From JAYFNU01 sp964458545 (GTDB taxonomy: Bacteria; Bacillota; Clostridia; Oscillospirales; Ruminococcaceae), in the NCBI GenBank assembly GCA_964458545.1, contig CAYWJF010000040.1, positions 1 through 14,624 on the forward strand: a DNA stretch of 14,624 nucleotides, read 5' to 3'. The position numbers and the translations under genes were made by a program. The notes beneath the pieces were generated by a model. That model was not told where the DNA came from. It was given only the letters and a program-made list of their open reading frames with translations, and did no database searches. Shown piece after piece: positions 1-7,627 of the stretch (positions within the stretch are counted from its first letter, which is position 1; each line of letters starts with the position of its first letter).

Positions 1-440
1 CAATCGGGATAGCACGCGCCGCCTATGCAGAAATCGGTGTTTGCTTTTAAATAAGCCGTAAGGTCACTTGCGTGAAGAAAATCTGATTTCGGCGGCGCGG
101 CGGGGTTATCGTCGCCGCGAAGCGCGAGTACGTTTTCAATGCCGTTCGCCTTTAGCTCTTTAACAAAGCCGTCTATCTCCGTTTTTGAATAACAGCGGCA
201 GGTAAGGTGAACGAGAGGCTCTATGCCGTACTTATCCTTTATTAGCCGCGCTATCTGTATCGTCTTATTGTTGTTGCTTGTTCCGCCCGCGCCGAAGGTT
301 ACGCTTATGTAATCGGGCTCAAGCTCACAGAGCACGTCCAGCGTTTCGGTAATGTCGCTAAGCGCAGTGTCACGCTTCGGTGGAAAAATCTCAAAGGAAA
401 GCTCGGGCTTTTTTCTCTTGTAAACGTCCGCTATCCTCAT
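1..440 (-). CDS. metF: Methylenetetrahydrofolate reductase, N-terminal half (cut by window edge)
   Basis: This is the N-terminal 146 residues of a MetF-type flavoprotein, which reduces 5,10-methylenetetrahydrofolate to 5-methyltetrahydrofolate for methionine synthesis in the cytoplasm. The signature SFEIFPPK (residues 15-22) carries the catalytic glutamate at E17 (E. coli Glu28 by family knowledge). SVTFGAGG (46-53), HLTC (78-81), GIENVLALRGD with the FAD-contacting aspartate at D110, and ACYPD near the edge all fit the family. The family is usually about 280-300 residues, so roughly half lies beyond base 1. The ATG overlaps the stop of the upstream LeuA-like gene (ATGA, bases 440-437), and only a weak ribosome binding site precedes it, so translation is probably coupled to that gene. 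No internal stop is seen. Confidence 0.95.
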   Translation of the reverse strand, partial: MRIADVYKRKKPELSFEIFPPKRDTALSDITETLDVLCELEPDYISVTFGAGGTSNNNKTIQIARLIKDKYGIEPLVHLTCRCYSKTEIDGFVKELKANGIENVLALRGDDNPAAPPKSDFLHASDLTAYLKANTDFCIGGACYPD

Positions 441-1876
441 TTTTCGCTTACCTGCTCGTCAACCGTCGCGGCTATCTTGTTCAGCGCGTTGACATACGCT
501 TTTATGCTCGCTTCAATTACGTCGGTGCTTATCCCTCTTCCCGTAATAACTCGGTCATTAAATCTTACCTTTACCACCGCGTCACCGAGCGCGTCTTCGC
601 CCTCGGTAACCGACTGTAGCGCAAAGCTTTCAAGCGAGACTTCAAGCTTCGCTATACGGTCTATTGCCTTAAACGCCGCGTCGATAGGACCAGAGCCCGT
701 TTCCACCTTGGTTATCTCACGCCCGTTCTTTTTCATAATAATTGTGGCGGAGGACGGGAACATACTACCTGAATTAATTACGAAATTTATAAGCTCAAGG
801 CTGTCCTTTAACCCTGTGCCAAGCGGCTCGACTATTGCCTCTACGTCCTTATCGGAAACGCTCTTTTTTCTTGCGGTAAGCTCCACGAATTTTTCAAAGC
901 ATTCGTCGGTCTGCGACGGCGTAAGATTGTAGCCAAGCTCAGCTACGCGTACGCTGAAATCGCCCTTTGTAGTGAACTTCCCAAGAACAAGGTTATTCCT
1001 GAAAACGCCTATAGTTTCCGGCTTTATAAGAAGCTTGTCCGCGCCCTCGGAAACATTAAAGGCGTTGTCGCCAATAATCGGTCTGTTAGGTACTATTTGA
1101 TAGCCTAAAACGGTGGATACAAGCTTACTTGTGCGATAGATACTGCGCATATTGACGTTGGATTTTGCCTTGTAATATTCTGGCTTTGCGTAAAGCGCGG
1201 CAACCGTCTCCTCAAGCGCCGCTACGCCTGCTCTTTCACCCACGCCGCCTACGGCGCACTTTATCTCCGCCGCACCCGCGCGTACCGCCGCAAGGGTATT
1301 AGCTACCGCCATACCAAGGTCGTTGCCGCAAAGCACCGAAACGGGTACGCTTACAGCGTCTACCACCCTTTTTACCGTTTCATAAAACTCGTTAGGCGCC
1401 GAGCTTCCGTTTCCGTCGCAAACGCAGATTACGTCAGCGCCGAGCTCTTCTATCTCTTTCACGAAGGTAACAAGTTCGTCTGAGGTAATCTCGCAAGCGT
1501 TCTTAACGGCTACTTCGACGGCGCAATGTTCTTTCGCCTTTACTATTGCTTTTTGAAGCTGCACTAAATCGGCACCGACTAAAACGTTAACGCTTACCCG
1601 GCACTTCTTCGCTGTAGATACCGCCCTTAGCGCCTTCTCTACCGAGCCCTCGTCGTTTTCGCACATAACGCAGATGGTCGAGTCGCACACCTTTTCGCTT
1701 ATAGCGGCTATCGCCTCTTCATTTTGGGTGTAGGGAAAGCCTACCTCGATAATATCCACGCCGAGCCGCACAAGCTGCTTCGCTATCTCAAGCTTTTCGG
1801 CGGCGCTCATTGAATAGCCCGGCGTTTGCTCACCGAGCCAGATGGTAGAATCAACAACTCCTATCTCTCTTGTCAT
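437..1876 (-). CDS. LeuA-family (isopropylmalate synthase-like) protein lacking its active-site residues
   Basis: The protein has 479 residues from the ATG at 1876. A TTG at 1885 is also in frame, but its nearest AGGA is only 2 nt away, whereas the ATG has that AGGA 11 nt upstream. The order matches 2-isopropylmalate synthase: a TIM barrel (about 5-260), a linker with the IPMS-like SKLVSTVLGYQIVPN stretch (about 250-264), and a LeuA allosteric domain (about 370-470) with GSGPIDAAFKAI, SVTEGEDALGD and GRGISTDVIEAS. The catalytic chemistry is missing. The usual DTTLRDGEQ reads DSTIWLGEQ (R to W13, D to L14). The metal-binding HCHND reads LCGND (L182, G184). The metal-ligand Asn of NGIGERAG is Gly210. 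DTVG reads DGNG, and the HESGIH motif is lost. I infer a protein that cannot make isopropylmalate, possibly a sensor or scaffold. It lies 26 nt downstream of mutS2 and overlaps metF. Automated annotation would probably call it LeuA. Its function is unknown. Confidence 0.88.
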   Translation of the reverse strand: MTREIGVVDSTIWLGEQTPGYSMSAAEKLEIAKQLVRLGVDIIEVGFPYTQNEEAIAAISEKVCDSTICVMCENDEGSVEKALRAVSTAKKCRVSVNVLVGADLVQLQKAIVKAKEHCAVEVAVKNACEITSDELVTFVKEIEELGADVICVCDGNGSSAPNEFYETVKRVVDAVSVPVSVLCGNDLGMAVANTLAAVRAGAAEIKCAVGGVGERAGVAALEETVAALYAKPEYYKAKSNVNMRSIYRTSKLVSTVLGYQIVPNRPIIGDNAFNVSEGADKLLIKPETIGVFRNNLVLGKFTTKGDFSVRVAELGYNLTPSQTDECFEKFVELTARKKSVSDKDVEAIVEPLGTGLKDSLELINFVINSGSMFPSSATIIMKKNGREITKVETGSGPIDAAFKAIDRIAKLEVSLESFALQSVTEGEDALGDAVVKVRFNDRVITGRGISTDVIEASIKAYVNALNKIAATVDEQVSEK

Positions 1877-1902
1877 AGCCCTCAAATTCCTTTCACTTTC
1901 CT

Positions 1903-4281
1903 TTACTTTAGTTCAACTATCGTTACGCCGTCCTCGCCCTCGCCGTATTTTCCGAGACGGAACGACTTTACCTGCTTTAACGTTCTAAGGTGGCTTTGTA
2001 TGCCCGCGCGAAGCGCCCCCGTGCCCTTGCCGTGTATTAAATATACGGTATTAAGGTGAGAAAGCACGGCGGAATCAATAAATCTGTCCGCTTCCATTAT
2101 CGCTTCCTCAACGGTGAGTCCTAAGAGGTTTATCTCGTTTCTGCCGCTTCGCTTCTCTTCCGCGCCGCCGACCTTTACAAGATTCGCTTTCATTTTAGGT
2201 GACTTGCTGACCTTCGGCGGTTCGCGCAGGTCTTTTATATTGACCTTTGTCTTTATACTGCCTACCTTTACCTCAACGTTTCCTTTTATGTCGGGCGTTG
2301 AGCTTACGGTTGCTTCCTTAGAAAGCGCCACGACGAAAACCGTGTCGCCCACCTTGACCGATTTAACGGGCGGGTAATCGCAGGTGTTTTCAACGGTTGG
2401 GTCGGCGAGGTCCATTAACCTTGCGGCGTCGTTATTAGCTATACTCTTCGCGCGTTGACGCGCCGCCTTAAGGTCCTTCTCCTTATCGCTTTCAAGAACG
2501 CGGATTTCGTCCATAAGCTTATACGCGCTCGCGGAGATATCGCTTACAATCCGCCGCGCCTTTAGCTTCGCCGCCTCCATATCGCGCCTGCCCTCGGCAA
2601 TAAGGCGCTCCCTTTCCTGCTTTCCCTTTTCTATTTCGCCCTTTGCCTTTTCCTTAAGCTCCTCTATCTCGTCCTGCTTTGCGGTAAGCTCGCTTTTTAG
2701 CTTCTCTATCTCGTTAAGCACGTCCTCGAAGCGGCGGTCGTCACTCGTCATATTCCGCTTTGCGCTTTCAAGAAGCGCGCTGTCGAGCCCTAAGCGTTCG
2801 CCGATTAACAGTGCGTTGGAGCGCCCGGGTATGCCGATATTAAGCTTGTAGGTCGGGCGAAGCGTCTTTACGTCAAATTCGCAGCTCGCGTTCTGTACCC
2901 GCTCGGTTTCAAGCGCATAGATTTTTAGCTCACCATAATGGGTGGTAGCAAGCACCCGCGAGCCGTAGCCGCGAAGCCGTTTAAGTATCGCTATAGCGAG
3001 CGCCGCGCCCTCCGCGGGGTCGGTGCCAGCGCCCAGCTCGTCGAGCAGCACAAGCGAGGAGTCGCCCGCTTCTTTTATTATCTCGGAGATATTCTTTATA
3101 TGTGACGAAAATGTAGATAAACTCTGTTCTATACTCTGCTCGTCACCGATATCCACCAGCACCTTTTCAAATACGCAGATTTCCGAGCCCTCATTTGCGG
3201 TTATAAGTATTCCGCACATTGCCATTAGGGTGAGAAGCCCGACTGTTTTTAGTGTAACCGTCTTTCCGCCCGTGTTAGGTCCCGTAATAATAAGCGAATC
3301 ATAATCTATGCCAAGCGTCACGTCTATAGGCACCGCATCCTTAGAAGGAATAAGCGGATGTCTCGCGCGCTTTAGTATTATTCTTCCCTCGGTGTTTAGC
3401 AAGGGTCTTGTCGCCGAGCGGTTTACGGAGAAGCGCGCCTTCGCGAGCGCCATATCCACCTCAACGAACGCCACATAGCTCTCCCACAGCCTTTCGCCTA
3501 TACCCGCCACCGTTTCTGAGAAGACGCTTAGTATCCTGTCAATCTCCCGCTGCTCCTCGCCCTTTAGCTCCATGATGCGGTTGTTCGCCTCAACCACCGC
3601 CTCTGGCTCTACGAAATAGGTCGAGCCGCTTGAAGAAACGTCGTGGACAAGTCCCTTTATGTCGCCCTTGTGTTCAAGCTTTACGGGCACAACGAACCGT
3701 CCGCCGCGCATTGTGACAACAGCGTCCTGCAAATACTTTTGAGTAGCGCTTGAGCGGATTATCGAATCGAGCTTGTCCCGTATAGAGCCCTCGGCGCGAT
3801 TTATCTGCTTCCTTATGTCCTTGAGCGCGCCGCTCGCGTCGTCGCTCATTTCGGTCTCGCTCAAAATGCTGTCGCCTATCTCGCGCTCAAGCCGCGCGTC
3901 CTCGTAAAGCCCGTAAAAGAGCCTGTCGCATTCACTGCAGCCGTCTGAATTCGTATACCACGAGTTAAGCACGCGAGCGTTTTTCAGCATTGTTTTTACA
4001 GTCAAAAGCTCGCCCATAGAGAGCAGCCCGCCCTTTTCGGCGCGCTTGCATATCTCGTCTATCCCGCCTACCGCTGATATTGCGGGCGCGGAGTTTCGCG
4101 AGATAAGCTTGTAAAATTCGTCGGTAACGTAAAGCATTGTATTCGCGAGCGCTATATCCGTTGCGGGAGACAGCGAAGCAAGCCCGCTTTTTGCCTTTTC
4201 GCAAACCGCAAGCTCGCTTATCTGCGCGAGTATCTTGTCCAGCTCCAGCCTTTCGGCACAGCTTTTTCCTGTCGTGTTCAT
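1903..4281 (-). CDS. mutS2: MutS2 family ATPase/Smr-domain protein
   Basis: This is a full-length MutS2 of 792 residues, the usual size. Members of the family act in suppressing recombination, and Bacillus subtilis MutS2 also senses and splits collided ribosomes. Visible parts are the MutS core and clamp region (about 130-290), Walker A GPNTGGKT (334-341), Walker B LLDELGAGTDP (412-422), the TTHYGELK element (446-453), a long charged coiled coil (about 515-620), a KOW-like beta segment (about 640-685), and a C-terminal Smr domain (716-792) with IHGKGTGALR (749-758). The Smr motif usually written LDLRG reads INLLG here (717-721), so the aspartate linked to nuclease activity in some homologues is absent. 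An AAAGGA ribosome binding site overlaps the recO stop codon, and the gap is 9 nt, so the two genes are probably cotranscribed. Confidence 0.96.
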   Translation of the reverse strand: MNTTGKSCAERLELDKILAQISELAVCEKAKSGLASLSPATDIALANTMLYVTDEFYKLISRNSAPAISAVGGIDEICKRAEKGGLLSMGELLTVKTMLKNARVLNSWYTNSDGCSECDRLFYGLYEDARLEREIGDSILSETEMSDDASGALKDIRKQINRAEGSIRDKLDSIIRSSATQKYLQDAVVTMRGGRFVVPVKLEHKGDIKGLVHDVSSSGSTYFVEPEAVVEANNRIMELKGEEQREIDRILSVFSETVAGIGERLWESYVAFVEVDMALAKARFSVNRSATRPLLNTEGRIILKRARHPLIPSKDAVPIDVTLGIDYDSLIITGPNTGGKTVTLKTVGLLTLMAMCGILITANEGSEICVFEKVLVDIGDEQSIEQSLSTFSSHIKNISEIIKEAGDSSLVLLDELGAGTDPAEGAALAIAILKRLRGYGSRVLATTHYGELKIYALETERVQNASCEFDVKTLRPTYKLNIGIPGRSNALLIGERLGLDSALLESAKRNMTSDDRRFEDVLNEIEKLKSELTAKQDEIEELKEKAKGEIEKGKQERERLIAEGRRDMEAAKLKARRIVSDISASAYKLMDEIRVLESDKEKDLKAARQRAKSIANNDAARLMDLADPTVENTCDYPPVKSVKVGDTVFVVALSKEATVSSTPDIKGNVEVKVGSIKTKVNIKDLREPPKVSKSPKMKANLVKVGGAEEKRSGRNEINLLGLTVEEAIMEADRFIDSAVLSHLNTVYLIHGKGTGALRAGIQSHLRTLKQVKSFRLGKYGEGEDGVTIVELK

Positions 4282-4290
4282 ATTGTTCCT

Positions 4291-5031
4291 TTATGTAGTA
4301 AGTGAGTTGTAAAATTCAAGGGTCGGTAAGCGGTGCTCTACGTGAACGGAAACATACGCCTCGCACACGTCCTTTAGCGAAGAGAGTGACGCGTCGCCAA
4401 TATCAAAGGAGAAGATTTTCCCACCGTCCGCCGATATGATATGTCTAATAGCTGAAACTACCGCGCCGCCGACGTTAAGCGCTCTACCCGTTTTTTTTGC
4501 GCAGCTTTCGCAGTAAAACACGCCGTTGGTAACGTCAAAGTAACCGCCCGTGGGCTTGTCCGTGCCGCACTCGGCGCACTCTGTTATATCGGGCATATAG
4601 CCCGCAAGGCACATTATCCGTGTCTCGAAAACGCTCTTTATCAATTCAAGCGGGCGTTTCTTCTCGTTTATAAGATAAAGCGAGTTCATCATAAGCGAAA
4701 GGTATTCCGCCGCGTCGTCTTCTATAGGGGCGAGAAGCTTTAATAGTTCACAGAAGTAAGCGGCAAGCGAATAACCACAGACGTCGGCGGAAAGCTTTAT
4801 AAAGCGGTGGCGAATCTGCGCGTCATCCACCGTGAACATATTTGTGCCCGAGTAAAGCTCAAAGTTAGAAAAGCAAAGCATTGAAGTAGGTGAGGTAAGC
4901 TTGTTCTTCGGACGAAGAGAATTCTTCGCGTAAGCCGTGATAACCCCGCCCTCAGTGAGCAGCGTAATTACCCTGTCGGCTTCCCCCGTCTTGCTCTCCC
5001 ATATTACAAGAGCGTCCGTCGTGATTTTCAC
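4291..5031 (-). CDS. recO: DNA repair protein RecO
   Basis: This is a 246-residue RecO, which loads RecA on SSB-coated single-stranded DNA together with RecR. The N-terminal OB fold begins in the typical way (ALVIWESKTGEADRVITLLTE, about residues 7-27), with the AYAKN segment at 33-37. A four-cysteine zinc site is present at C152, C155, C174 and C177 (CAEC...CESC). The start codon is GTG (5031-5029), preceded by a strong AGGAGG site with 6 nt spacing; that site lies inside the upstream yqzL reading frame. The position between era/yqzL and mutS2 agrees with the common Firmicutes order. The MutS2 ribosome binding site overlaps the recO stop codon. Confidence 0.95.
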   Translation of the reverse strand: MKITTDALVIWESKTGEADRVITLLTEGGVITAYAKNSLRPKNKLTSPTSMLCFSNFELYSGTNMFTVDDAQIRHRFIKLSADVCGYSLAAYFCELLKLLAPIEDDAAEYLSLMMNSLYLINEKKRPLELIKSVFETRIMCLAGYMPDITECAECGTDKPTGGYFDVTNGVFYCESCAKKTGRALNVGGAVVSAIRHIISADGGKIFSFDIGDASLSSLKDVCEAYVSVHVEHRLPTLEFYNSLTT

Positions 5032-5125
5032 AGGGCTCCTCCTTGCCGTCCGTAAAGCTTTTGTAAATAAGGTAGTCCTCTATTTTGCCCGATTGTGTGA
5101 AGTTGCGCCAATAGATATTCTCCAT
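4952..5125 (-). CDS. yqzL: YqzL-family small protein, overlapping recO
   Basis: This short gene encodes 57 residues. It starts at an ATG (5125-5123) with an excellent TAAAGGAGAG site 8 nt upstream. The N-terminal part, WRNFTQSGKIEDYLIYKSF (residues 6-24), has the pattern of the YqzL family (Trp, Phe-x-x-Ser/Thr-Gly, Ile-x-x-Tyr-Leu). That family normally sits between era and recO in Bacillus, as here. Its function is unknown. The C-terminal 25 or so residues are encoded out of frame within the first 80 nt of recO and look low in complexity (Gly, Asn and charged residues). This tail may be incidental and only the first 30 residues under selection. Translation probably carries straight into recO, whose ribosome binding site lies inside this frame. 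Confidence 0.8.
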   Translation of the reverse strand: MENIYWRNFTQSGKIEDYLIYKSFTDGKEEPCENHDGRSCNMGEQDGGSRQGNYAAH

Positions 5126-5202
5126 AATGCCTCTCCTTTACACTTTTAACTATTTTTTGTTCCTTGCTAAAAGTATATGAGAGGAAAAGCAAACCATTTC
5201 CG

Positions 5203-6090
5203 TTAATAGCCTAAATTATTGATAAAGCTTTCTTTGTTGCGCCAGTCCTCGCGAACCTTTACCCAAAGCTTAAGGTTTACGCGACAGGCGAGAAAATCTT
5301 CTATATCGAGCCGAGCTTCGGTGCCTATCTTCTTTAGCATTAAGCCGCCCTTGCCAATAATCATTCCCTTGTGGGAGCTTTTTTCGCAGAGTATTTCGGC
5401 TTCGATATCTATTAGGTCGGAGTTCTCGCGCTCTTTAAAGCTCTCGACCGATACGGCGCAACCGTGCGGCAGTTCCTCGCGAAGGTTTAATAATAGCTTC
5501 TCACGGATAAGCTCCCCCGCGATTACCTTTTCGGGAATATCGGTAAGCGTATCCTCAGGGAACATATGCGGCTCCTCTTTCGAGTGAGATGAGAGTATCT
5601 CCATAAGCCTGTCGGTGCCGTCGCCCGTCGCCGCGCTTATAAGCACGGAGTCGCTGAATTTATAAAGCTTCGTAAGCGAATTTAAGTTTTCTTCGCCCTT
5701 TTCTTTGTTTGAAAGGGTATCAGATTTGTTTACCGCGAGGATAACGGGAGTTTTAGATTTAAAAAGCTCGTCGAGAAGCGAGTGTTCAAGCTCGTCAAAA
5801 TCATTCTTAGGATAGGTAACAAAGATAGCACAGTCAATATCCGCCACGGAATCCCGAACCGATTTTATCATATGCTCGCCAAGCTTTGTTTTTGGAAGAT
5901 GAAAGCCCGGCGTATCGAGGAAAACATATTGAAGCTCGTCCTCGGTCAGCACCCCCATTATACGGTTGCGGGTGGTTTGCGGCTTCGGCGAAATAATCGC
6001 AAGCTTCGCTCCGACAAGCTTGTTTAATAAGGTGGATTTGCCGACGTTAGGCTTTCCGACTATCGCGGCAAAGAGAGTTCTTTCAGGCAT
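5203..6090 (-). CDS. era: GTPase Era
   Basis: This is a 295-residue Era, the essential GTPase that binds the 3' end of 16S rRNA during maturation of the small ribosomal subunit. The GTPase motifs are all present: G1 GKPNVGKST (12-20), the switch I region with QTTRNRIMG (38-46), G3 DTPGFH (59-64), G4 NKSD (121-124), and G5 ISAATGDG (151-158). The C-terminal KH domain has MIIGKGGLMLKKIG (243-256). The length is standard. The start ATG lies 1 nt after the ybeY stop codon, and its GAGGA site is inside the last codons of ybeY. Placing it directly after ybeY fits a shared role in 16S rRNA processing. About 77 nt without a recognisable feature separate it from yqzL. Confidence 0.97.
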   Translation of the reverse strand: MPERTLFAAIVGKPNVGKSTLLNKLVGAKLAIISPKPQTTRNRIMGVLTEDELQYVFLDTPGFHLPKTKLGEHMIKSVRDSVADIDCAIFVTYPKNDFDELEHSLLDELFKSKTPVILAVNKSDTLSNKEKGEENLNSLTKLYKFSDSVLISAATGDGTDRLMEILSSHSKEEPHMFPEDTLTDIPEKVIAGELIREKLLLNLREELPHGCAVSVESFKERENSDLIDIEAEILCEKSSHKGMIIGKGGLMLKKIGTEARLDIEDFLACRVNLKLWVKVREDWRNKESFINNLGY

Positions 6091-6091
6091 T

Positions 6092-6589
6092 TCAGTCCTC
6101 GTTCACGTAGCTCATGCCGCGCGGAAGCCCAAGCTGCTTTAAAATAAATTCCTCGCGCTCGCGCATATGAACCTCCTCGAGCCCGCCGCCCTCGTGGTCG
6201 TAGCCCAAAAGATGAAGCATAGAATGAACGGTCAGAAAGGCTATCTCTCTTTGAAGGGTGTGCCCGTACATATCAGCTTGCTCCACAGCCTTTTCTACGG
6301 AGATTACAATATCTCCGAGCATTGCCGTGCCCGTCGCGGGGTCGGGAGCGTATTCGCCCTTTTCAAAAAGCGGGAAGGAAAGCACGTCGGTAGGAACGTC
6401 CTTTTCTCGAAAATCCTTGTTTATCTGCTTTATCTCCTCGTTATCGACAAAGCTTACGCTTATTTCGGCAGGAATTGTAAAATCCTCGTGCTTAAGCACC
6501 GCGTTACAGCAGCGCCGCACTAAAAGACGTATTCCCGACGGAATCTTTACCTTGTGCTGTCTGTTGGTTATCAGTACCTTGTTTGACAT
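6092..6589 (-). CDS. ybeY: Endoribonuclease YbeY
   Basis: This 165-residue YbeY is a zinc-dependent single-strand endoribonuclease for 16S rRNA 3'-end maturation and ribosome quality control. The metal site is the three-histidine motif at H122, H126 and H132 (HSMLHLLGYDH). The upstream TDVLSFP (67-73) and LGDIVIS (91-97) segments are also typical. The GGGGAGG ribosome binding site is made of the last codons of phoH, with a 5 nt gap between that stop codon and this ATG. In B. subtilis, dgkA and cdd lie between ybeY and era; here they are absent and ybeY adjoins era directly. Confidence 0.96.
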   Translation of the reverse strand: MSNKVLITNRQHKVKIPSGIRLLVRRCCNAVLKHEDFTIPAEISVSFVDNEEIKQINKDFREKDVPTDVLSFPLFEKGEYAPDPATGTAMLGDIVISVEKAVEQADMYGHTLQREIAFLTVHSMLHLLGYDHEGGGLEEVHMREREEFILKQLGLPRGMSYVNED

Positions 6590-6594
6590 TTTTT

Positions 6595-7578
6595 CTACCT
6601 CCCCTGTTTTTTGCTCGCCGCCTTCTCGTACGCCTTGACAATATCGGCAACGAGCCTTGCCCGAACAACGTCCTTTTCGGAAAATTTAACCTGAGCTATG
6701 CCCTCTATGTTTTTTAGTATTTTAACCGCCTCCACAAGTCCTGAATACTTTGTGGCGGCAAGGTCTATTTGAGTAACGTCGCCGTTTACGACCATCTTAG
6801 AGCCGCTGCCGAGCCTTGTAAGAAACATCTTCATCTGCTCGGGCGTTGTGTTCTGCGCCTCGTCCAGAATAACGAAGGAGTTGTCCAGCGTACGTCCGCG
6901 CATATACGCGAGCGGCGCTACCTCTATTACCCCGCGCTCAAGCTGCTTTTGAAAGCTTTCGGGTCCGAGCGTATCGAATATCGCGTCGTAAAGCGGGCGA
7001 AGATACGGGTCTATCTTGGTTTGTAAGTCTCCGGGAAGAAAGCCTAAATGCTCGCCCGCTTCTACAGCGGGGCGGGTAAGAATAATACGCTGTACGTCGT
7101 GATTTTTCAGCGCCTTTACCGCCATAACCACCGCAAGATATGTCTTGCCCGTTCCCGCGGGACCAATTCCAAAAATTACGCTGTTCTTGTCGATTGCCTC
7201 GACATATTTTTTCTGCCCGAGCGTTTTGGGCTTAATCGGCTTACCCTTTGAAGTGACAAGGATACAGTCGGAGCCCAGCTCGCACAGCAAGCCGTCCTCG
7301 CCGCTCTTAACCATATTCACGCAGTAGCGAACAGTCTGCTCGTCCAGCGTACCGTTTTCGGAAATTATCTTGAGCATAGCGTTAAGCGCCTTTTCTGCGC
7401 CCTCGACATTCTTTTCGTCACCAGTAACGGTGACAAGCGCCCCCCTGCCGATTACACCGACGAGGAACTCCTTTTCAATAAAGCTTATGTTAGCGTCTAA
7501 GTTTCCGAAGATAAGCGACGCGTTGTTCTGCGTGCCTACGTTAATCTCGCGAGTTGCCACCGACATAGTCCTTTCCAT
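6595..7578 (-). CDS. phoH: PhoH-like P-loop ATPase
   Basis: This is a 327-residue PhoH/YbeZ-type protein. The N-terminal region (about 20-75) has the KH-like fold of the family, and the ATPase domain carries Walker A GPAGTGKT (139-146), ILTRPAVEAGE (166-176), Walker B VILDEAQN (236-243), and the GDVTQID sensor segment (266-272). Family members partner with YbeY in RNA metabolism, and ybeY follows 5 nt downstream here. Two ATG codons are possible, at 7578 and at 7566. A likely promoter -10 at 7593-7598 would leave a leader of only about 8 nt before the first but about 20 nt before the second, which also has GGAAAGG just upstream. The shorter protein of 323 residues may therefore be the real one. 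The yqfF gene that follows phoH in Bacillus is absent. Confidence 0.94.
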   Translation of the reverse strand: MERTMSVATREINVGTQNNASLIFGNLDANISFIEKEFLVGVIGRGALVTVTGDEKNVEGAEKALNAMLKIISENGTLDEQTVRYCVNMVKSGEDGLLCELGSDCILVTSKGKPIKPKTLGQKKYVEAIDKNSVIFGIGPAGTGKTYLAVVMAVKALKNHDVQRIILTRPAVEAGEHLGFLPGDLQTKIDPYLRPLYDAIFDTLGPESFQKQLERGVIEVAPLAYMRGRTLDNSFVILDEAQNTTPEQMKMFLTRLGSGSKMVVNGDVTQIDLAATKYSGLVEAVKILKNIEGIAQVKFSEKDVVRARLVADIVKAYEKAASKKQGR

Positions 7579-7592
7579 TTTCTTATCTTAGA

Positions 7593-7601
7593 ATTATATC
7601 A
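7593..7601 (-). promoter_or_regulatory. Extended -10 promoter before phoH
   Basis: On the minus strand the sequence reads TGATATAAT: a perfect TATAAT (7593-7598) with the extended-10 TGn (7599-7601). No convincing -35 is seen, which extended -10 promoters tolerate. It lies in the 49 nt gap between yqfD and phoH and would give vegetative transcription of phoH-ybeY-era-yqzL-recO-mutS2 independent of the sporulation genes upstream. Confidence 0.55.
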
Positions 7602-7627
7602 CATATAAATAAAATAATACACATTTT

